From contig CALTTG010000002.1 in assembly GCA_943908475.1 (NCBI GenBank), positions 62,001 through 126,000 on the forward strand: 64,000 bases of DNA. The letters run 5' to 3'. Source of the stretch: an uncultured Burkholderiales bacterium (lineage in GTDB: Bacteria > Pseudomonadota > Gammaproteobacteria > Burkholderiales > Burkholderiaceae_C). The position numbers and the translations under genes are program-made. This document shows positions 33,834 through 42,848 of the stretch, in pieces (positions within the stretch are counted from its first letter, which is position 1; the number at the start of each line of letters is the position of its first letter). Below the pieces are notes generated by a model, which was not told the origin of the DNA, did no database searches, and was given only the letters and a program-made list of their open reading frames with translations.

Positions 33834-34163
33834 TCAAATGTCGCGATCTGCCCCCTGTTCCGGGGTGACGTCGAGCCACGCATCGCACCCGCTGCCCGCA
33901 GAAATCACCCGGGCAGCCCAGGCTCGCCACCCACGCTGCCACCATGACGCGGCGGGCCGTGTGAGCAGGCCGCAGCGGTACTGACGGGTGGCGCCGTGCC
34001 ATTGCAAGGCATGGCAAGCGCCCGAGCGTTTTCGGCTGATCAGCATGCCCACTGGGCAAGGCTCGACCAGGCAGCACACCCCGCAGCCGTTGCAAGCTTG
34101 GCCGACGGCGGGTTTGGGCGGGGCCTCGACGTGGATCTGAATGATTGGCCTGGGGGCATTCAT
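33834..34163 (-). CDS. YkgJ-type cysteine cluster protein
   Basis: 109 residues. Contains the metal- or cluster-binding pattern CNGCGVCCLVEPCP near residues 24-37, then further Cys residues (GACHAL, RCGLL, GCDAW). This is the YkgJ / CxxCxxCC family, of unknown biochemical function. The start codon is only 18 bases from the divergent proA ATG. A TTG three codons earlier is possible. Confidence 0.78.
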   Translation of the reverse strand: MNAPRPIIQIHVEAPPKPAVGQACNGCGVCCLVEPCPVGMLISRKRSGACHALQWHGATRQYRCGLLTRPAASWWQRGWRAWAARVISAGSGCDAWLDVTPEQGADRDI

Positions 34164-34181
34164 TTGCGACAATCATGCCCC

Positions 34182-35492
34182 ATGAACACCGCTGTCCACA
34201 CCGCCACTGCCGCCGACCAGGAGTCGGTCGACGCCATCATGAACCGTCTGGGCCAATCGGCCCGTCGCGCGGCCACCACCATGGCGGCGGCCTCCACGGG
34301 TGCCAAGAACCAGGCCCTGTTGGCCCTGGCGGCGCACATTCGCCGTCACGCCGGTGAACTCAAAGCCCGCAACGAACAAGATGTGCTGGCGGCTCAGGCC
34401 AACGGCTTGTCCGAGCCGATGGTCGATCGCCTGCGCTTGACCGACAAGGTCATCGAAACCATGGCGCAAAGCTGTGAGCAAGTGGCTGCATTGCCCGACC
34501 CGATTGGTGAAATCACCAACGTGCGCCGTCGCCCCACGGGCATCAGCGTGGGCCAGATGCGCGTGCCCATCGGCGTGTTCGGCATGATTTACGAAAGCCG
34601 CCCGAATGTGACCATCGAAGCCGCTTCGCTGGCCATCAAGAGCGGCAACGGTTGCGTGCTGCGGGGTGGTTCGGAAGCCATCCATTCCAACCTGGCACTG
34701 TGGAAGCTGGTGCAAGCGGCGCTGGCCGAAGCCGGTCTGCCGCAAGATGCGGTGCAGTTGGTGCCCACCACCGACCGTGCTGCCGTGGGCCGCCTGATCG
34801 CCATGCCCGAGTACGTGGACGTGATCATCCCCCGTGGTGGCAAGGGCCTGATCGAGCGCATCAGCCACGAGGCGCGCGTGCCCGTCATCAAGCACCTCGA
34901 TGGCAACTGCCACACCTATGTCGACGAGGTGGTCGACCTGGCCCTGGCCGTGAAGGTGACCGACAACGCCAAGACCCAGAAGTACAGCCCCTGCAACGCG
35001 ACCGAATCGCTGCTGGTGCACGTGGCCCAGGCCGCGGCCTTCCTGCCCCTGATCGGTCGGGTGTTCGCCGACAAGGGCGTGGAAATGCGCGCGGATGCCC
35101 GTGCCAAGGCCATCTTGGCCGATGTGCCCGGTGCCCACGTGGTCGACGCCACCGAGCAAGACTGGTCCGAGGAATACCTGGCCCCCGTGATCGCCGTGAA
35201 GGTGGTCGATTCGCTGGATGAAGCCATTGCGCACATCAACCGCTACGGCTCGCACCACACCGATGCGATCCTGACCACGAACCACCCCAATGGCATGCGC
35301 TTCATCCGCGAGGTTGATTCGGCCAGCGTGATGATCAACGCCTCCACCCGTTTTGCCGACGGGTTCGAATACGGTCTGGGCGCCGAGATCGGCATCAGCA
35401 CCGACAAGTTCCACGCCCGTGGCCCCGTGGGCCTGGAGGGCCTGACCTCGATGAAGTTCGTGGTGCTGGGCCAGGGCGAAGTGCGCAGCTGA
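34182..35492 (+). CDS. proA: gamma-glutamyl phosphate reductase
   Basis: 436 residues. NADPH-dependent reductase of proline synthesis. The catalytic Cys lies in KYSPCNATESLLVH; RVPIGVFGMIYESRPNVTIEAA and FEYGLGAEIGISTDKFHARGPVGL are family signatures. The N-terminus is about 20 residues longer than in E. coli. Its promoter must lie inside or beside the divergent ykgJ-type gene. Confidence 0.97.
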   Translation: MNTAVHTATAADQESVDAIMNRLGQSARRAATTMAAASTGAKNQALLALAAHIRRHAGELKARNEQDVLAAQANGLSEPMVDRLRLTDKVIETMAQSCEQVAALPDPIGEITNVRRRPTGISVGQMRVPIGVFGMIYESRPNVTIEAASLAIKSGNGCVLRGGSEAIHSNLALWKLVQAALAEAGLPQDAVQLVPTTDRAAVGRLIAMPEYVDVIIPRGGKGLIERISHEARVPVIKHLDGNCHTYVDEVVDLALAVKVTDNAKTQKYSPCNATESLLVHVAQAAAFLPLIGRVFADKGVEMRADARAKAILADVPGAHVVDATEQDWSEEYLAPVIAVKVVDSLDEAIAHINRYGSHHTDAILTTNHPNGMRFIREVDSASVMINASTRFADGFEYGLGAEIGISTDKFHARGPVGLEGLTSMKFVVLGQGEVRS

Positions 35493-35503
35493 TCGGCCCC
35501 GGT

Positions 35504-36283
35504 TTGTTGGAACTCGACGCCGCCGCTGTCAGCCTGATGTTGCTGGCGGCGGCCAGCGCCGGCCTGGTCGATGCCATCGTGGGCGGCGGGGGCATGATCA
35601 CCGTGCCCGCGCTGTTCGGCTTGTTTCCCACGGCGCCGCCTGCGCTGCTTCTCGGCACCAACAAGGCCACCGCCATCGCGGGCACGGCCTGGTCGGCCTG
35701 GCAGTACGCGCGCCGGGTGAAGCTGCCTTCGCTGCGCTTGCTCGGGGCTTTCGTGGCCACCATCGCCGGCAGCAGCACCGGCGCGTGGTTGTCCACTCAG
35801 GTGCCTTCACAACATTTCCGTGCGGTGCTGCCCGGGGTGCTGGCGGCCGTGTGGCTGTACACCTTGTGGCGCAAAGACCTGGGCCAGTGCCATCTGCCGC
35901 ACTGGTCGGCGCCGGTGGAAACGCTGCTGGCCACGTTGATTGGCCTGGTCATTGGCCTGTACGACGGCATCTTTGGGCCGGGCACCGGCAGCTTCTTCAT
36001 CTTCGCGATGGTGCGCGGCCTGGGCTGGGATTTCCTGCACGCCAGTGCGGCCGCCAAGCGCCTGAACCTGGCCACCAATGCGGCGGCGTTGGCGTACTAC
36101 ATCCCACATGGGCACGTGGCCTGGGCGCTCGCCATCCCAGCGGCGCTGGCCAACATCGCCGGCAGCAGCGTGGGCACTCGCCTGGCCCTGAAACACGGCG
36201 CGCAGTTCGTGCGCATCGTGTTCCTGGTGGTGGTCGGGTTGCTGATCGGCAAGACCGGTTACGACGGCTGGCTCAAGCCCTGA
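35504..36283 (+). CDS. TSUP (TauE/SafE) family membrane transporter
   Basis: 259 residues, about eight transmembrane helices. The family signature VDAIVGGGGMITVPAL lies near residues 22-37, and its second copy GLYDGIFGPGTGSFF follows past the middle. The family exports or imports sulfite, sulfonates or other organic anions. TTG start, 11 bases after proA. It converges on the next gene with seven bases between. Confidence 0.87.
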   Translation: MLELDAAAVSLMLLAAASAGLVDAIVGGGGMITVPALFGLFPTAPPALLLGTNKATAIAGTAWSAWQYARRVKLPSLRLLGAFVATIAGSSTGAWLSTQVPSQHFRAVLPGVLAAVWLYTLWRKDLGQCHLPHWSAPVETLLATLIGLVIGLYDGIFGPGTGSFFIFAMVRGLGWDFLHASAAAKRLNLATNAAALAYYIPHGHVAWALAIPAALANIAGSSVGTRLALKHGAQFVRIVFLVVVGLLIGKTGYDGWLKP

Positions 36284-36290
36284 GACTCAC

Positions 36291-37496
36291 TCAGCGCGCC
36301 GGTCCGCTGTAGGGCATCCAGCCCACGCTGTGCGCATGCAGGCTCTGGATGAACAGCTTGTCGTTCACTTCGGTGGCGGCGGTGGTTTCCGGGTAGGCCC
36401 CTTTGGGGTCTTGCAGGTCGTCCACGATGCGGCCGCTTTCGTCGAACGCGATCACATGGCCGTAGGTGGGTGGCACGGGCCACAGGGCGCGCGGCAACCG
36501 GATCATCATCTGGCGCAGCCAAGGCTTGTCGGCGGCGACGTCCAGCAGCGGGCTGCGAGGTTTGGTCAGCCCGGTCCAGATGCGGCCGTTTTCGCCGCGA
36601 GTCAGGTTGTCCGGATAGCCTGGCAGGTTGTCCAACAAGACCTGGGCGGCGCCTTGGTCCAGGGCATTTTTCAACGACGGCGTGGGGCTCAGGCCTTGCG
36701 TGGAGCGCGTCAGAGACAACTTGGCCACGTCCACTTTGAGGATGCGGTAGCGACCGGTCTCAGCAATGAACATCGACTTGCCATCGGCTGAAAACGTCAG
36801 GCCATTCGGAAAGCACAGCCCGGACAGGGCCTCACGGGCACGCTGCGTGATCGGGTCAAGCACCAGCAAGCGCCCCGTGCAACTGTTTTCCATGATGTCC
36901 AGCACGCTGGCCTCGAAGGTGCTGCCCACCGCCTGAGCGCCAAAGCGGCGGCTGGCATCGGTCAGCCAGACATGACCGCGCACATCGATGGCCACGGCAT
37001 CGGCATAACGGATCGGGTCGTTCGGGACCGGGTGATCGATCTCGGTGAGGACTCGGTGCAGGTCAGGGGCGCTGCCTGACAGGTTCATGGCCAGCAGCCC
37101 CTTCATCGCGTCGGCGATGTAGAGGGTGCCGTCGACGCTGGCCGCCAAGCCCAAGGGGCGCCCACCGGTGTTGATCAGGACCTCTTGCTGCCCATCGGGC
37201 CCCAGCCGAACGATGTCGCCATTGCCCAGTGCGGTGTAGACCATGCCCTGGTGGGCCGTGATGTGTTCCGGCCCCTCTTGCCCGGCTTTCAACGGCCAGT
37301 GCTGCAGATTGGCCAGTCGCTCGTTGGATGCGTGGGGGCCGGTGTACCCGGCATCGGCAGGTGCCGTCCAGGCGACCGGTTCAATCGGGGTGGGCCAGAA
37401 CGTCATGTAGGCGCCGAGCGCGACCAGCGGCGTCAGCCAGGTGCCCACGAAGCGCAGCAGACCGCGTGGACGTCGAGGGGTTCGATTGATTGTCAT
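36291..37496 (-). CDS. strictosidine synthase-like / SMP-30 propeller protein
   Basis: 401 residues. One N-terminal membrane anchor (LTPLVALGAYMTFWPTP), then a six-bladed propeller with repeats such as GPEHITAHQGMVYTALGNGDI, YADAVAIDVRGHVWLTDASRRF and FPNGLTFSADGKSMFIAET. It resembles the Str_synth family (adipocyte-membrane-associated-type lactonases or hydrolases). The substrate is not known. Confidence 0.82.
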   Translation of the reverse strand: MTINRTPRRPRGLLRFVGTWLTPLVALGAYMTFWPTPIEPVAWTAPADAGYTGPHASNERLANLQHWPLKAGQEGPEHITAHQGMVYTALGNGDIVRLGPDGQQEVLINTGGRPLGLAASVDGTLYIADAMKGLLAMNLSGSAPDLHRVLTEIDHPVPNDPIRYADAVAIDVRGHVWLTDASRRFGAQAVGSTFEASVLDIMENSCTGRLLVLDPITQRAREALSGLCFPNGLTFSADGKSMFIAETGRYRILKVDVAKLSLTRSTQGLSPTPSLKNALDQGAAQVLLDNLPGYPDNLTRGENGRIWTGLTKPRSPLLDVAADKPWLRQMMIRLPRALWPVPPTYGHVIAFDESGRIVDDLQDPKGAYPETTAATEVNDKLFIQSLHAHSVGWMPYSGPAR

Positions 37497-37511
37497 GCTC
37501 TATTGTTGATG

Positions 37512-37524
37512 TTGATTCAATCAA
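37512..37524. promoter_or_regulatory. TTGAT-N3-ATCAA dyad
   Basis: TTGATTCAATCAA has perfect five-base arms and lies 15 bases before the start of the propeller gene. It could be an operator. Evidence is limited to symmetry and position. Confidence 0.3.
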
Positions 37525-37548
37525 ATGGTGCAATTGGCCGCCGTTGCT

Positions 37549-37567
37549 GACAATGAGAACCATTCTC
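37549..37567 (+). promoter_or_regulatory. putative Fur box upstream of DUF2061 gene
   Basis: GACAATGAGAACCATTCTC matches 15 of 19 positions of the Fur consensus GATAATGATAATCATTATC, including the central symmetry. It ends three bases before the AAGGAG of the DUF2061 gene. Fur binding would give iron-dependent repression. Confidence 0.6.
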
Positions 37568-37582
37568 AGCAAGGAGCGCATC

Positions 37583-37828
37583 ATGGCGAAAACGGCAACC
37601 TTCGGTGTCATGCACGTGATCACGGCATTTTCCGTGACTTATGCCATGACCGGCAGCATCGCGATCGCGGGGGTGGTGACCTTCGTGGAGCCGTTGGTCA
37701 ACACCGTGATGCACTATTTCTTCGACAAGTACTGGGATCACCCCAAGGCACAGGCCGTTCGCAGGGCCATGGCGAGTGGGGTGCGAACGGCAGGGCGACC
37801 CCCGCACACCGGGGTGGATGTCGCATGA
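37583..37828 (+). CDS. DUF2061 small membrane protein
   Basis: 81 residues. The core VMHVITAFSVTYAMTGSIAIAG and EPLVNTVMHYFFDKYWD match the DUF2061 family: two hydrophobic helices and a conserved HxxxDKxW-like end. AAGGAG six bases before the ATG fixes the start. The Fur-box match just upstream suggests iron regulation. Function unknown. Confidence 0.83.
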   Translation: MAKTATFGVMHVITAFSVTYAMTGSIAIAGVVTFVEPLVNTVMHYFFDKYWDHPKAQAVRRAMASGVRTAGRPPHTGVDVA

Positions 37829-37851
37829 AAAAAGCCGGCGGGTGCCGGCTT
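37828..37851 (-). terminator. intrinsic terminator of fpr
   Basis: AAGCCGGC (37832-37839) pairs with GCCGGCTT (37844-37851) over a GGGT loop. Read leftward, it is followed by six T (37833-37828). It ends the fpr transcript and touches the stop codon of the DUF2061 gene, so it may also act for that gene. Confidence 0.85.
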
Positions 37852-37882
37852 GGTTCGTGTGCGTGGGGTGACAGCGCGCCGA

Positions 37883-38659
37883 TCACTTTTCCACGAATGC
37901 GCGCTCGATCACGTAGTCGCCGGGCACGCCTTGCGATTCCGACACCTGGAAGCCGGCGTCGTCCAGGATCTTGCACAGGTCTTTGAGCATGGACGGGCTG
38001 CCGCACATCATGGCGCGGTCGTTTTCGGGGCTGAGCTGAGGCAAGCCCACACCCTTGGCCAATTCGCCGTTGAGGATCTGATCGGTCAAGCGGCCCTGGT
38101 TGCGGAACGCTTCGCGTGTCACCAGGGGGTAGTAGATCAGCTTGTCGCGGATCAGCTCGCCCAGCAGTTCGTGCTGGGGCAGCTCCTGGGTGATGAAGTC
38201 GTGATAAGCCAGTTCGCTGACCAAGCGCACGCCATGCACCAACACGACCTTGTCGAATTTTTCGTAGGTGTAGGGGTCTTGGATGATGCTCATGAACGGC
38301 GCCAAGCCCGTGCCGGTGCCGAACAGGTACAGGTTCTTGGCGGGCTTGAGGTCATCGACCACCAGGGTGCCCACGGCCTTGCGACCGACCAGCAGCTTGT
38401 CACCCACCTTCAAATGCTGCAGGCGCGAGGTCAGGGGGCCGTTTTGCACCTTGATGGACAGGAATTCGAGGTGTTCCTCGTAGTTCGCGCTGGCCACCGA
38501 GTAGGCGCGCATCAGCGGCTTGCCGTCGACCTGCAGGCCGATCATGACGAAGTGGCCGCTGGCGAAACGCAGCGACGGGTCACGCGTGGTGCGGAAGCTG
38601 AACAGCGTGTCGTTCCAGTGGTGAACGGAGGTGACGGTTTCTTCGTTGAACGCGGCCAT
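37883..38659 (-). CDS. fpr: ferredoxin/flavodoxin-NADP+ reductase
   Basis: 258 residues. FAD enzyme passing electrons between NADPH and ferredoxin or flavodoxin. FAD motif RAYSVASANY, NADP motif FGTGTGLAPFMS, and the typical subclass ending YVIERAFVEK. Length is normal. Followed by a strong terminator. Confidence 0.96.
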   Translation of the reverse strand: MAAFNEETVTSVHHWNDTLFSFRTTRDPSLRFASGHFVMIGLQVDGKPLMRAYSVASANYEEHLEFLSIKVQNGPLTSRLQHLKVGDKLLVGRKAVGTLVVDDLKPAKNLYLFGTGTGLAPFMSIIQDPYTYEKFDKVVLVHGVRLVSELAYHDFITQELPQHELLGELIRDKLIYYPLVTREAFRNQGRLTDQILNGELAKGVGLPQLSPENDRAMMCGSPSMLKDLCKILDDAGFQVSESQGVPGDYVIERAFVEK

Positions 38660-38889
38660 GGTCAGATCAGTTTCTAGACGAAAACCCTAGATTGTCCCTC
38701 AGAACGGTGCTGGTTCGCCAGTCGTGGGGCCCAAACCCCATGATTTCGGGGCACCACCGGGCTCGCCGTGTCGTGCTCACTTGTGTACAAATGAATCAGT
38801 GTGGGAATCAGCGTCTGGCCGATTCGATCCACCGCTACAGTCGGGTGTTTTCGCCTGCCCTTCGTCCCTTCCTGATTCGCAGTTTTGCC
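38660..38889. other. 230-base divergent intergenic region
   Basis: The gap between fpr (left) and queC (right) has no convincing frame with a ribosome-binding site. It contains only short dyads, such as TCTAG/CTAGA around 38673-38693 and TGGGG/CCCCA around 38724-38741. Both promoters should be here, but no consensus boxes stand out. I see no riboswitch fold. Confidence 0.5.
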
Positions 38890-39615
38890 ATGTCGTCTTC
38901 CACCGCCCTGGACCCCCGCACCGCCCTGGTCACCTTCTCTGGCGGTCAGGACTCCACGGCATGCCTCGCTTGGGCACTGTCTCGGTACGCTCACGTGGAA
39001 ACGGTGGGGTTTGACTACGGGCAACGTCATCGGGTGGAGCTGCACTGCCGCACGCGGGTGCGGAGCGAGCTGGCCAAGTCGTTCCCCGAGTGGGGGGCTC
39101 GGCTGGGCAGTGACCACCTGCTGGACCTTCGCCTGCTGGGGCAGTTGTCAGACACGGCCTTGACCGAAACCCGAGCCATCGAAATGCAGGCCAACGGTTT
39201 GCCCAACACCTTCGTGCCGGGACGCAACCTCATTTTTCTGAACTTCGCGGCGGCGCTGGCGTACCGGCGGGGGGCCAGCGTGCTGGTGGGCGGCATGTGC
39301 GAAACCGATTTTTCGGGCTACCCAGATTGCCGCGACAACACCCTCAAGGCCTTGCAGGTGGCGCTGAGTCTGGGGCTGGACACTCCCATGACCATCGAAA
39401 CGCCCCTGATGTGGTTGACCAAAGCCCAGACCTGGGCATTGAGCGAAGACCTTGGGGGGCCCTTGCTCAATGACCTGATCGTGGAGCACACCCACACGTG
39501 CTACCTGGGCGACCGATCGGTGCGTCACGACTGGGGCCATGGCTGTGGTCAATGCCCTGCCTGCGAGTTGCGTCGAGAGGGGCACGCGCAGTGGCTGGCC
39601 TCGCGTCGGCCTTGA
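38890..39615 (+). CDS. queC: 7-cyano-7-deazaguanine synthase QueC
   Basis: 241 residues. ATP-dependent conversion of CDG to preQ0 in queuosine synthesis. The PP-loop SGGQDST is at 17-23 and the zinc Cys set is CYLGD plus GCGQCPACELR near the end. MSSSTALDP at 38890 is the natural start, although the frame is open upstream. Unlinked from queE-queD, 27 kb away. Confidence 0.95.
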   Translation: MSSSTALDPRTALVTFSGGQDSTACLAWALSRYAHVETVGFDYGQRHRVELHCRTRVRSELAKSFPEWGARLGSDHLLDLRLLGQLSDTALTETRAIEMQANGLPNTFVPGRNLIFLNFAAALAYRRGASVLVGGMCETDFSGYPDCRDNTLKALQVALSLGLDTPMTIETPLMWLTKAQTWALSEDLGGPLLNDLIVEHTHTCYLGDRSVRHDWGHGCGQCPACELRREGHAQWLASRRP

Positions 39616-39630
39616 GGCAGGAGGCACCAG

Positions 39631-40224
39631 GTGACCGGGTTGTGGCTGCTGGTTCTGGCCTTGCTCATGTTTTGGGCCGTGGGCGTGCACCAGCGATTCC
39701 TCGCCTTGCGTCAGCAGGCCGTTCAGGCGATCGTCCAAGTGGGGCTGCTGACCTCACAGCGCGCCGCCGTGGCAGAGCCCTTGTTGGCGCTGTGGCGCGA
39801 GCAAGCGGGGGGCGTTGACATGATCGACCGATTTCAGGCGGCCGAGCGTCAGCTGCAAGCGGCCCTGGACTTGGTTCGCGCCCGGCCCCACCAACCCGAT
39901 GCCTACCGAAGCTTGGGGCTGGCCCTGGAAGGGGTGCGCCACGTGTCTCAGTCGGTGATGTCATGGCCTTGGGCTGTGGAGTCGCCGTTGGCATCGGTTC
40001 TGGCCGGGTGGCTTCAGGCGGAACGCAGTCTTGATTTCGCGCTCGACATGTTCAATCAGGCGGTGGATGCCCACGCGGCGGCCCTGCAACGTTGGCCAGG
40101 CCGTCTGGTGGCCATGGTCCGACGCCACGAGCCCTTGCCCCACCTGCTGGTTCAACCTCTTCAGCCCGGTCCGTCGACCCTGACCGCTCCTCCCCCGTGG
40201 GGCGCCACCTTGGGGGGCACATGA
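39631..40224 (+). CDS. LemA-like membrane protein, divergent
   Basis: 197 residues. One N-terminal membrane helix (LWLLVLALLMFWAVGV) and then a helical part whose start (HQRFLALRQQAVQAIVQV) resembles LemA. The conserved RADLIPNLV segment of LemA is replaced. AGGAGG precedes the GTG start, 15 bases after queC. It overlaps the M48-like gene by four bases; LemA and M48 proteins are a common pair. Confidence 0.65.
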   Translation: MTGLWLLVLALLMFWAVGVHQRFLALRQQAVQAIVQVGLLTSQRAAVAEPLLALWREQAGGVDMIDRFQAAERQLQAALDLVRARPHQPDAYRSLGLALEGVRHVSQSVMSWPWAVESPLASVLAGWLQAERSLDFALDMFNQAVDAHAAALQRWPGRLVAMVRRHEPLPHLLVQPLQPGPSTLTAPPPWGATLGGT

Positions 40225-42137
40225 GCCCGGTGTCGCCTGACGATTGGCCCGCCCCCCGCAACGTCTGGGTGGGCTTTGCCCTGCACCTGATGGTGTTGGT
40301 GCTCATGGGCAATGCCTTGGCGGCCCTGGTGTTCAAAGCCATCTTCCCTTTGCAACACGGCTGGCCCGAGGGCTTTTTCTTCTTCACCACCGCGCTGGTG
40401 ATGCTGTTGGTCCTGTGCGGCGCGGCCTTCGAGGGCTGGCGGCTGCATCGCCATGGGGGCGTCGGGGTGGCGCACTGGCTCCAGGGGCAAGAGGTCCGGG
40501 ACAGTGGTGATGCCCTGTCTCGCCGCCTGCTCAATGTGGTCGACGAGGTGGCGCTGGCGTCCGGGCAGCCAGTGCCTCGGGTTTTTCTGCTGCCTCATGA
40601 GTTGGCCATCAATGCCTTGGTGGTGGGCTGGCGACCGGCAGAGTCGGTCATTTGCGTCACCCAGGGCGCGCTCAATCGCCTGACCCGCTTGGAGCTTCAA
40701 GGTCTGGTGGCCCACGAATTTGCGCGCCTGTCCATGAAGCAGGGCGCGCCCCTGATGCAGACGCTCGCCCTGGTTCGTGGTTTTTCCTGGATGCGTGATC
40801 TCGGCCGTCAGGGCATGTCGCCCGATCGGCATGGCCAGGTCCGGCCCTGGTGGTGGGCGCTGGGGGCCTTGATGGCGGCGGTGGGCTGGCCGGGCTGGGT
40901 GGCCAGCCGCTTGTTGCCCATGTACATCTTCCGTGAGATCGAGTGCCACGCCGATGCGCTGGCCTTGCAGTACACCCGTCAGGCCGACGCCTTGGGCTGT
41001 GTGCTGCGCAAGCTGATGCACGAACGTCAGGCCGATGTCGACGGCTTTGTTCACCCCGGCGCCGATGCCCTGGCGGTGTTGTGGATGCATGTGCCTGGGC
41101 CCGCCGGCTGGCTCAGTGGCCATCCGCCCTTGATCGAGCGCGTCAAACGTGTCTATGGTGCGGTTCGTGCGCCGCTGCCCACACCCGCCGTGCCGGAAGG
41201 GGAGGACGCCATCCTGGAGCCCCGCATGGCCTTGGTGGACTCGGGTTTTCGGCAGTCGGGTCTGGCCGTCGACGCGGCCGAGCAGCCGAGCACCGTGCCG
41301 CCCAGGTTACCGCCTCGCCTCATCACGCCGCCAGGCTTGACGCATGAAACCACCGAGGCCCTGGCTCGGTTGCGCGCCCTGGGTGGGCCCTTGCAACGGC
41401 GTCTGGCCGTGTTGGCGTTCATGGTGCAGCCTGGTAACGCGCCTGAAGAATCGTTTTGGCGTGACGTCTCGTTCGGTCAGGCTTGGGCACCGGGCATCTT
41501 GCGCGACGTGCAGGCCCTGCCGGCCGCTTGGCGCCTGCCCGAGTACGAGCGCTTGTTGGGCTTGTTGGCCTATGAATCGTTGAGCAGCCGCCGTGACTTG
41601 GTGATCAGCCTGCGAAACCTGATGAAAGCCGATGGCCGGGTGACCGCGCTGGATCGGCTGTGGTGGCTCTTGGCCCGTCATCGCATGGGCGAGGTGGCCG
41701 CCCCGTTGGGACTGATCCGCCCGATGACGGGTCAAGGCCGCGATCTCACGCAGTTGAGCGATGACGAGCGCGAGCATGTGGCCCGCTTCTCGGCGTATGT
41801 GGCGCGGCTGGTGCCGGTGCCGGCCAGCGGTCGGGAGCCTGGACGTCTGGGCGAGGACTGGTTCCGTGGGGTGATGCGCCGTTGCGGCGCATCGGTCGAG
41901 TCGATGCCAGCGTGCGTGCCGCCGGGTGCCGATGAACTCATCCACGCCTTGGCCGGTGCCCAGGAGCTGTCGTGGTCCATGCGGCCGCAATTGCTGCGAG
42001 CCTGGGTGGAAGAGGCCCTGAACCACAGCCCAGGCGGGTTGATGCGCAGCGATGCTGCCGACGCCCTGCGACTGGTGGCGGGGCTGCTGGATTCGCCCCT
42101 GCCACCGGCGCTGGCCTCGCAATTTCCTAAGGCCTGA
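40221..42137 (+). CDS. M48-like membrane protein with broken zinc motif
   Basis: 638 residues. Two N-terminal membrane helices, then an M48 peptidase-like domain: VFLLPHELAINALVVGW, GLVAHEFARL at 162-170, and the third-ligand region REIECHADALAL at 239-248. The HExxH motif reads HEFAR, so the second zinc His is Arg169 (codon CGC at 40725-40727). A large C-terminal region of 300 residues has no recognised family. Probably a non-proteolytic paralogue or a regulatory partner of the LemA-like protein. One base change from CAC would explain the Arg. Confidence 0.78.
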   Translation: MSPVSPDDWPAPRNVWVGFALHLMVLVLMGNALAALVFKAIFPLQHGWPEGFFFFTTALVMLLVLCGAAFEGWRLHRHGGVGVAHWLQGQEVRDSGDALSRRLLNVVDEVALASGQPVPRVFLLPHELAINALVVGWRPAESVICVTQGALNRLTRLELQGLVAHEFARLSMKQGAPLMQTLALVRGFSWMRDLGRQGMSPDRHGQVRPWWWALGALMAAVGWPGWVASRLLPMYIFREIECHADALALQYTRQADALGCVLRKLMHERQADVDGFVHPGADALAVLWMHVPGPAGWLSGHPPLIERVKRVYGAVRAPLPTPAVPEGEDAILEPRMALVDSGFRQSGLAVDAAEQPSTVPPRLPPRLITPPGLTHETTEALARLRALGGPLQRRLAVLAFMVQPGNAPEESFWRDVSFGQAWAPGILRDVQALPAAWRLPEYERLLGLLAYESLSSRRDLVISLRNLMKADGRVTALDRLWWLLARHRMGEVAAPLGLIRPMTGQGRDLTQLSDDEREHVARFSAYVARLVPVPASGREPGRLGEDWFRGVMRRCGASVESMPACVPPGADELIHALAGAQELSWSMRPQLLRAWVEEALNHSPGGLMRSDAADALRLVAGLLDSPLPPALASQFPKA

Positions 42138-42146
42138 GCCAGGGGG

Positions 42147-42827
42147 TCAGGCGCCCCGGTTGACCCGATTCAGCTTGGTCAGGCCCAGCAGGCCATTGCG
42201 AAGTTCTTCGGGCGCTGAGGCGCCGATGTACATGCGCAGGTAAATTTGGTAAGCCAGCTCGTTGTTGATCGAATTGGTGTCTGAACCGTCAATCGTCAGC
42301 GCCTTGCCATTGAAAAAGGCCATCCAGCCCTTGCCCGGCACCCAATCCAGGTTGACCACATCGCCCTTGTCCACGCGTTTGACATTGCTGTAAGCCGCGC
42401 CGATTTGCCCGATCACGTCGATGAGTTTCTTGAACTCTTCTTCGGTCGCCGCCTGCTTGAAGTCGGAGATGAAGATGCGGGAAATGGTGGACGAGGTGAA
42501 CGCCCGAAGGATGTTCAACTGAATCCGGCGGTAGCCGTCCAGCTTGAAGATGGATTCGGGGGTCGTGCGCTTTTCAGGCAGATACAAGGCTGTCACGTCG
42601 GCCTTGAAGTAGCCTCGGCGACGCACGCCGGCCCCATTGAGCACCAGCTTGCGTCCGTTGACGGTGATGGTCTCGTCGAGTTCGACACCCTCGAGTTCCA
42701 CTTCGGCCCGCGCCTGTTCCGACCAGGGCAGCAAGGCTGCCCCGGCTGCGGTCATGAGGAACTGCCGACGCTGGCCGTTCAGTTCATGGGCCTCCGCCGG
42801 GGAGGGAGTGATCAGTGTTGGATGCAT
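42147..42827 (-). CDS. chalcone isomerase-like exported protein
   Basis: 226 residues. RRQFLMTAAGAALL near the N-terminus looks like a Tat signal with a cleavage site around residue 41. The mature part (LNGAGVRRRGYFKADVTALYLPEK, then NELAYQIYLRMYIGASAPEELRNGLLG) matches the bacterial chalcone-isomerase-like family, which generally lacks plant CHI activity. 21 bases after the outer-membrane protein gene, so probably one operon. Confidence 0.83.
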   Translation of the reverse strand: MHPTLITPSPAEAHELNGQRRQFLMTAAGAALLPWSEQARAEVELEGVELDETITVNGRKLVLNGAGVRRRGYFKADVTALYLPEKRTTPESIFKLDGYRRIQLNILRAFTSSTISRIFISDFKQAATEEEFKKLIDVIGQIGAAYSNVKRVDKGDVVNLDWVPGKGWMAFFNGKALTIDGSDTNSINNELAYQIYLRMYIGASAPEELRNGLLGLTKLNRVNRGA

Positions 42828-42848
42828 GGAGACTCCCTCAAGCTCGCA

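Noticed and set aside
38660..38889. preQ1 or other riboswitch before queC
   Set aside because: No compact stem-loop with the A-rich tail of a preQ1 aptamer is visible; only short dyads are present.
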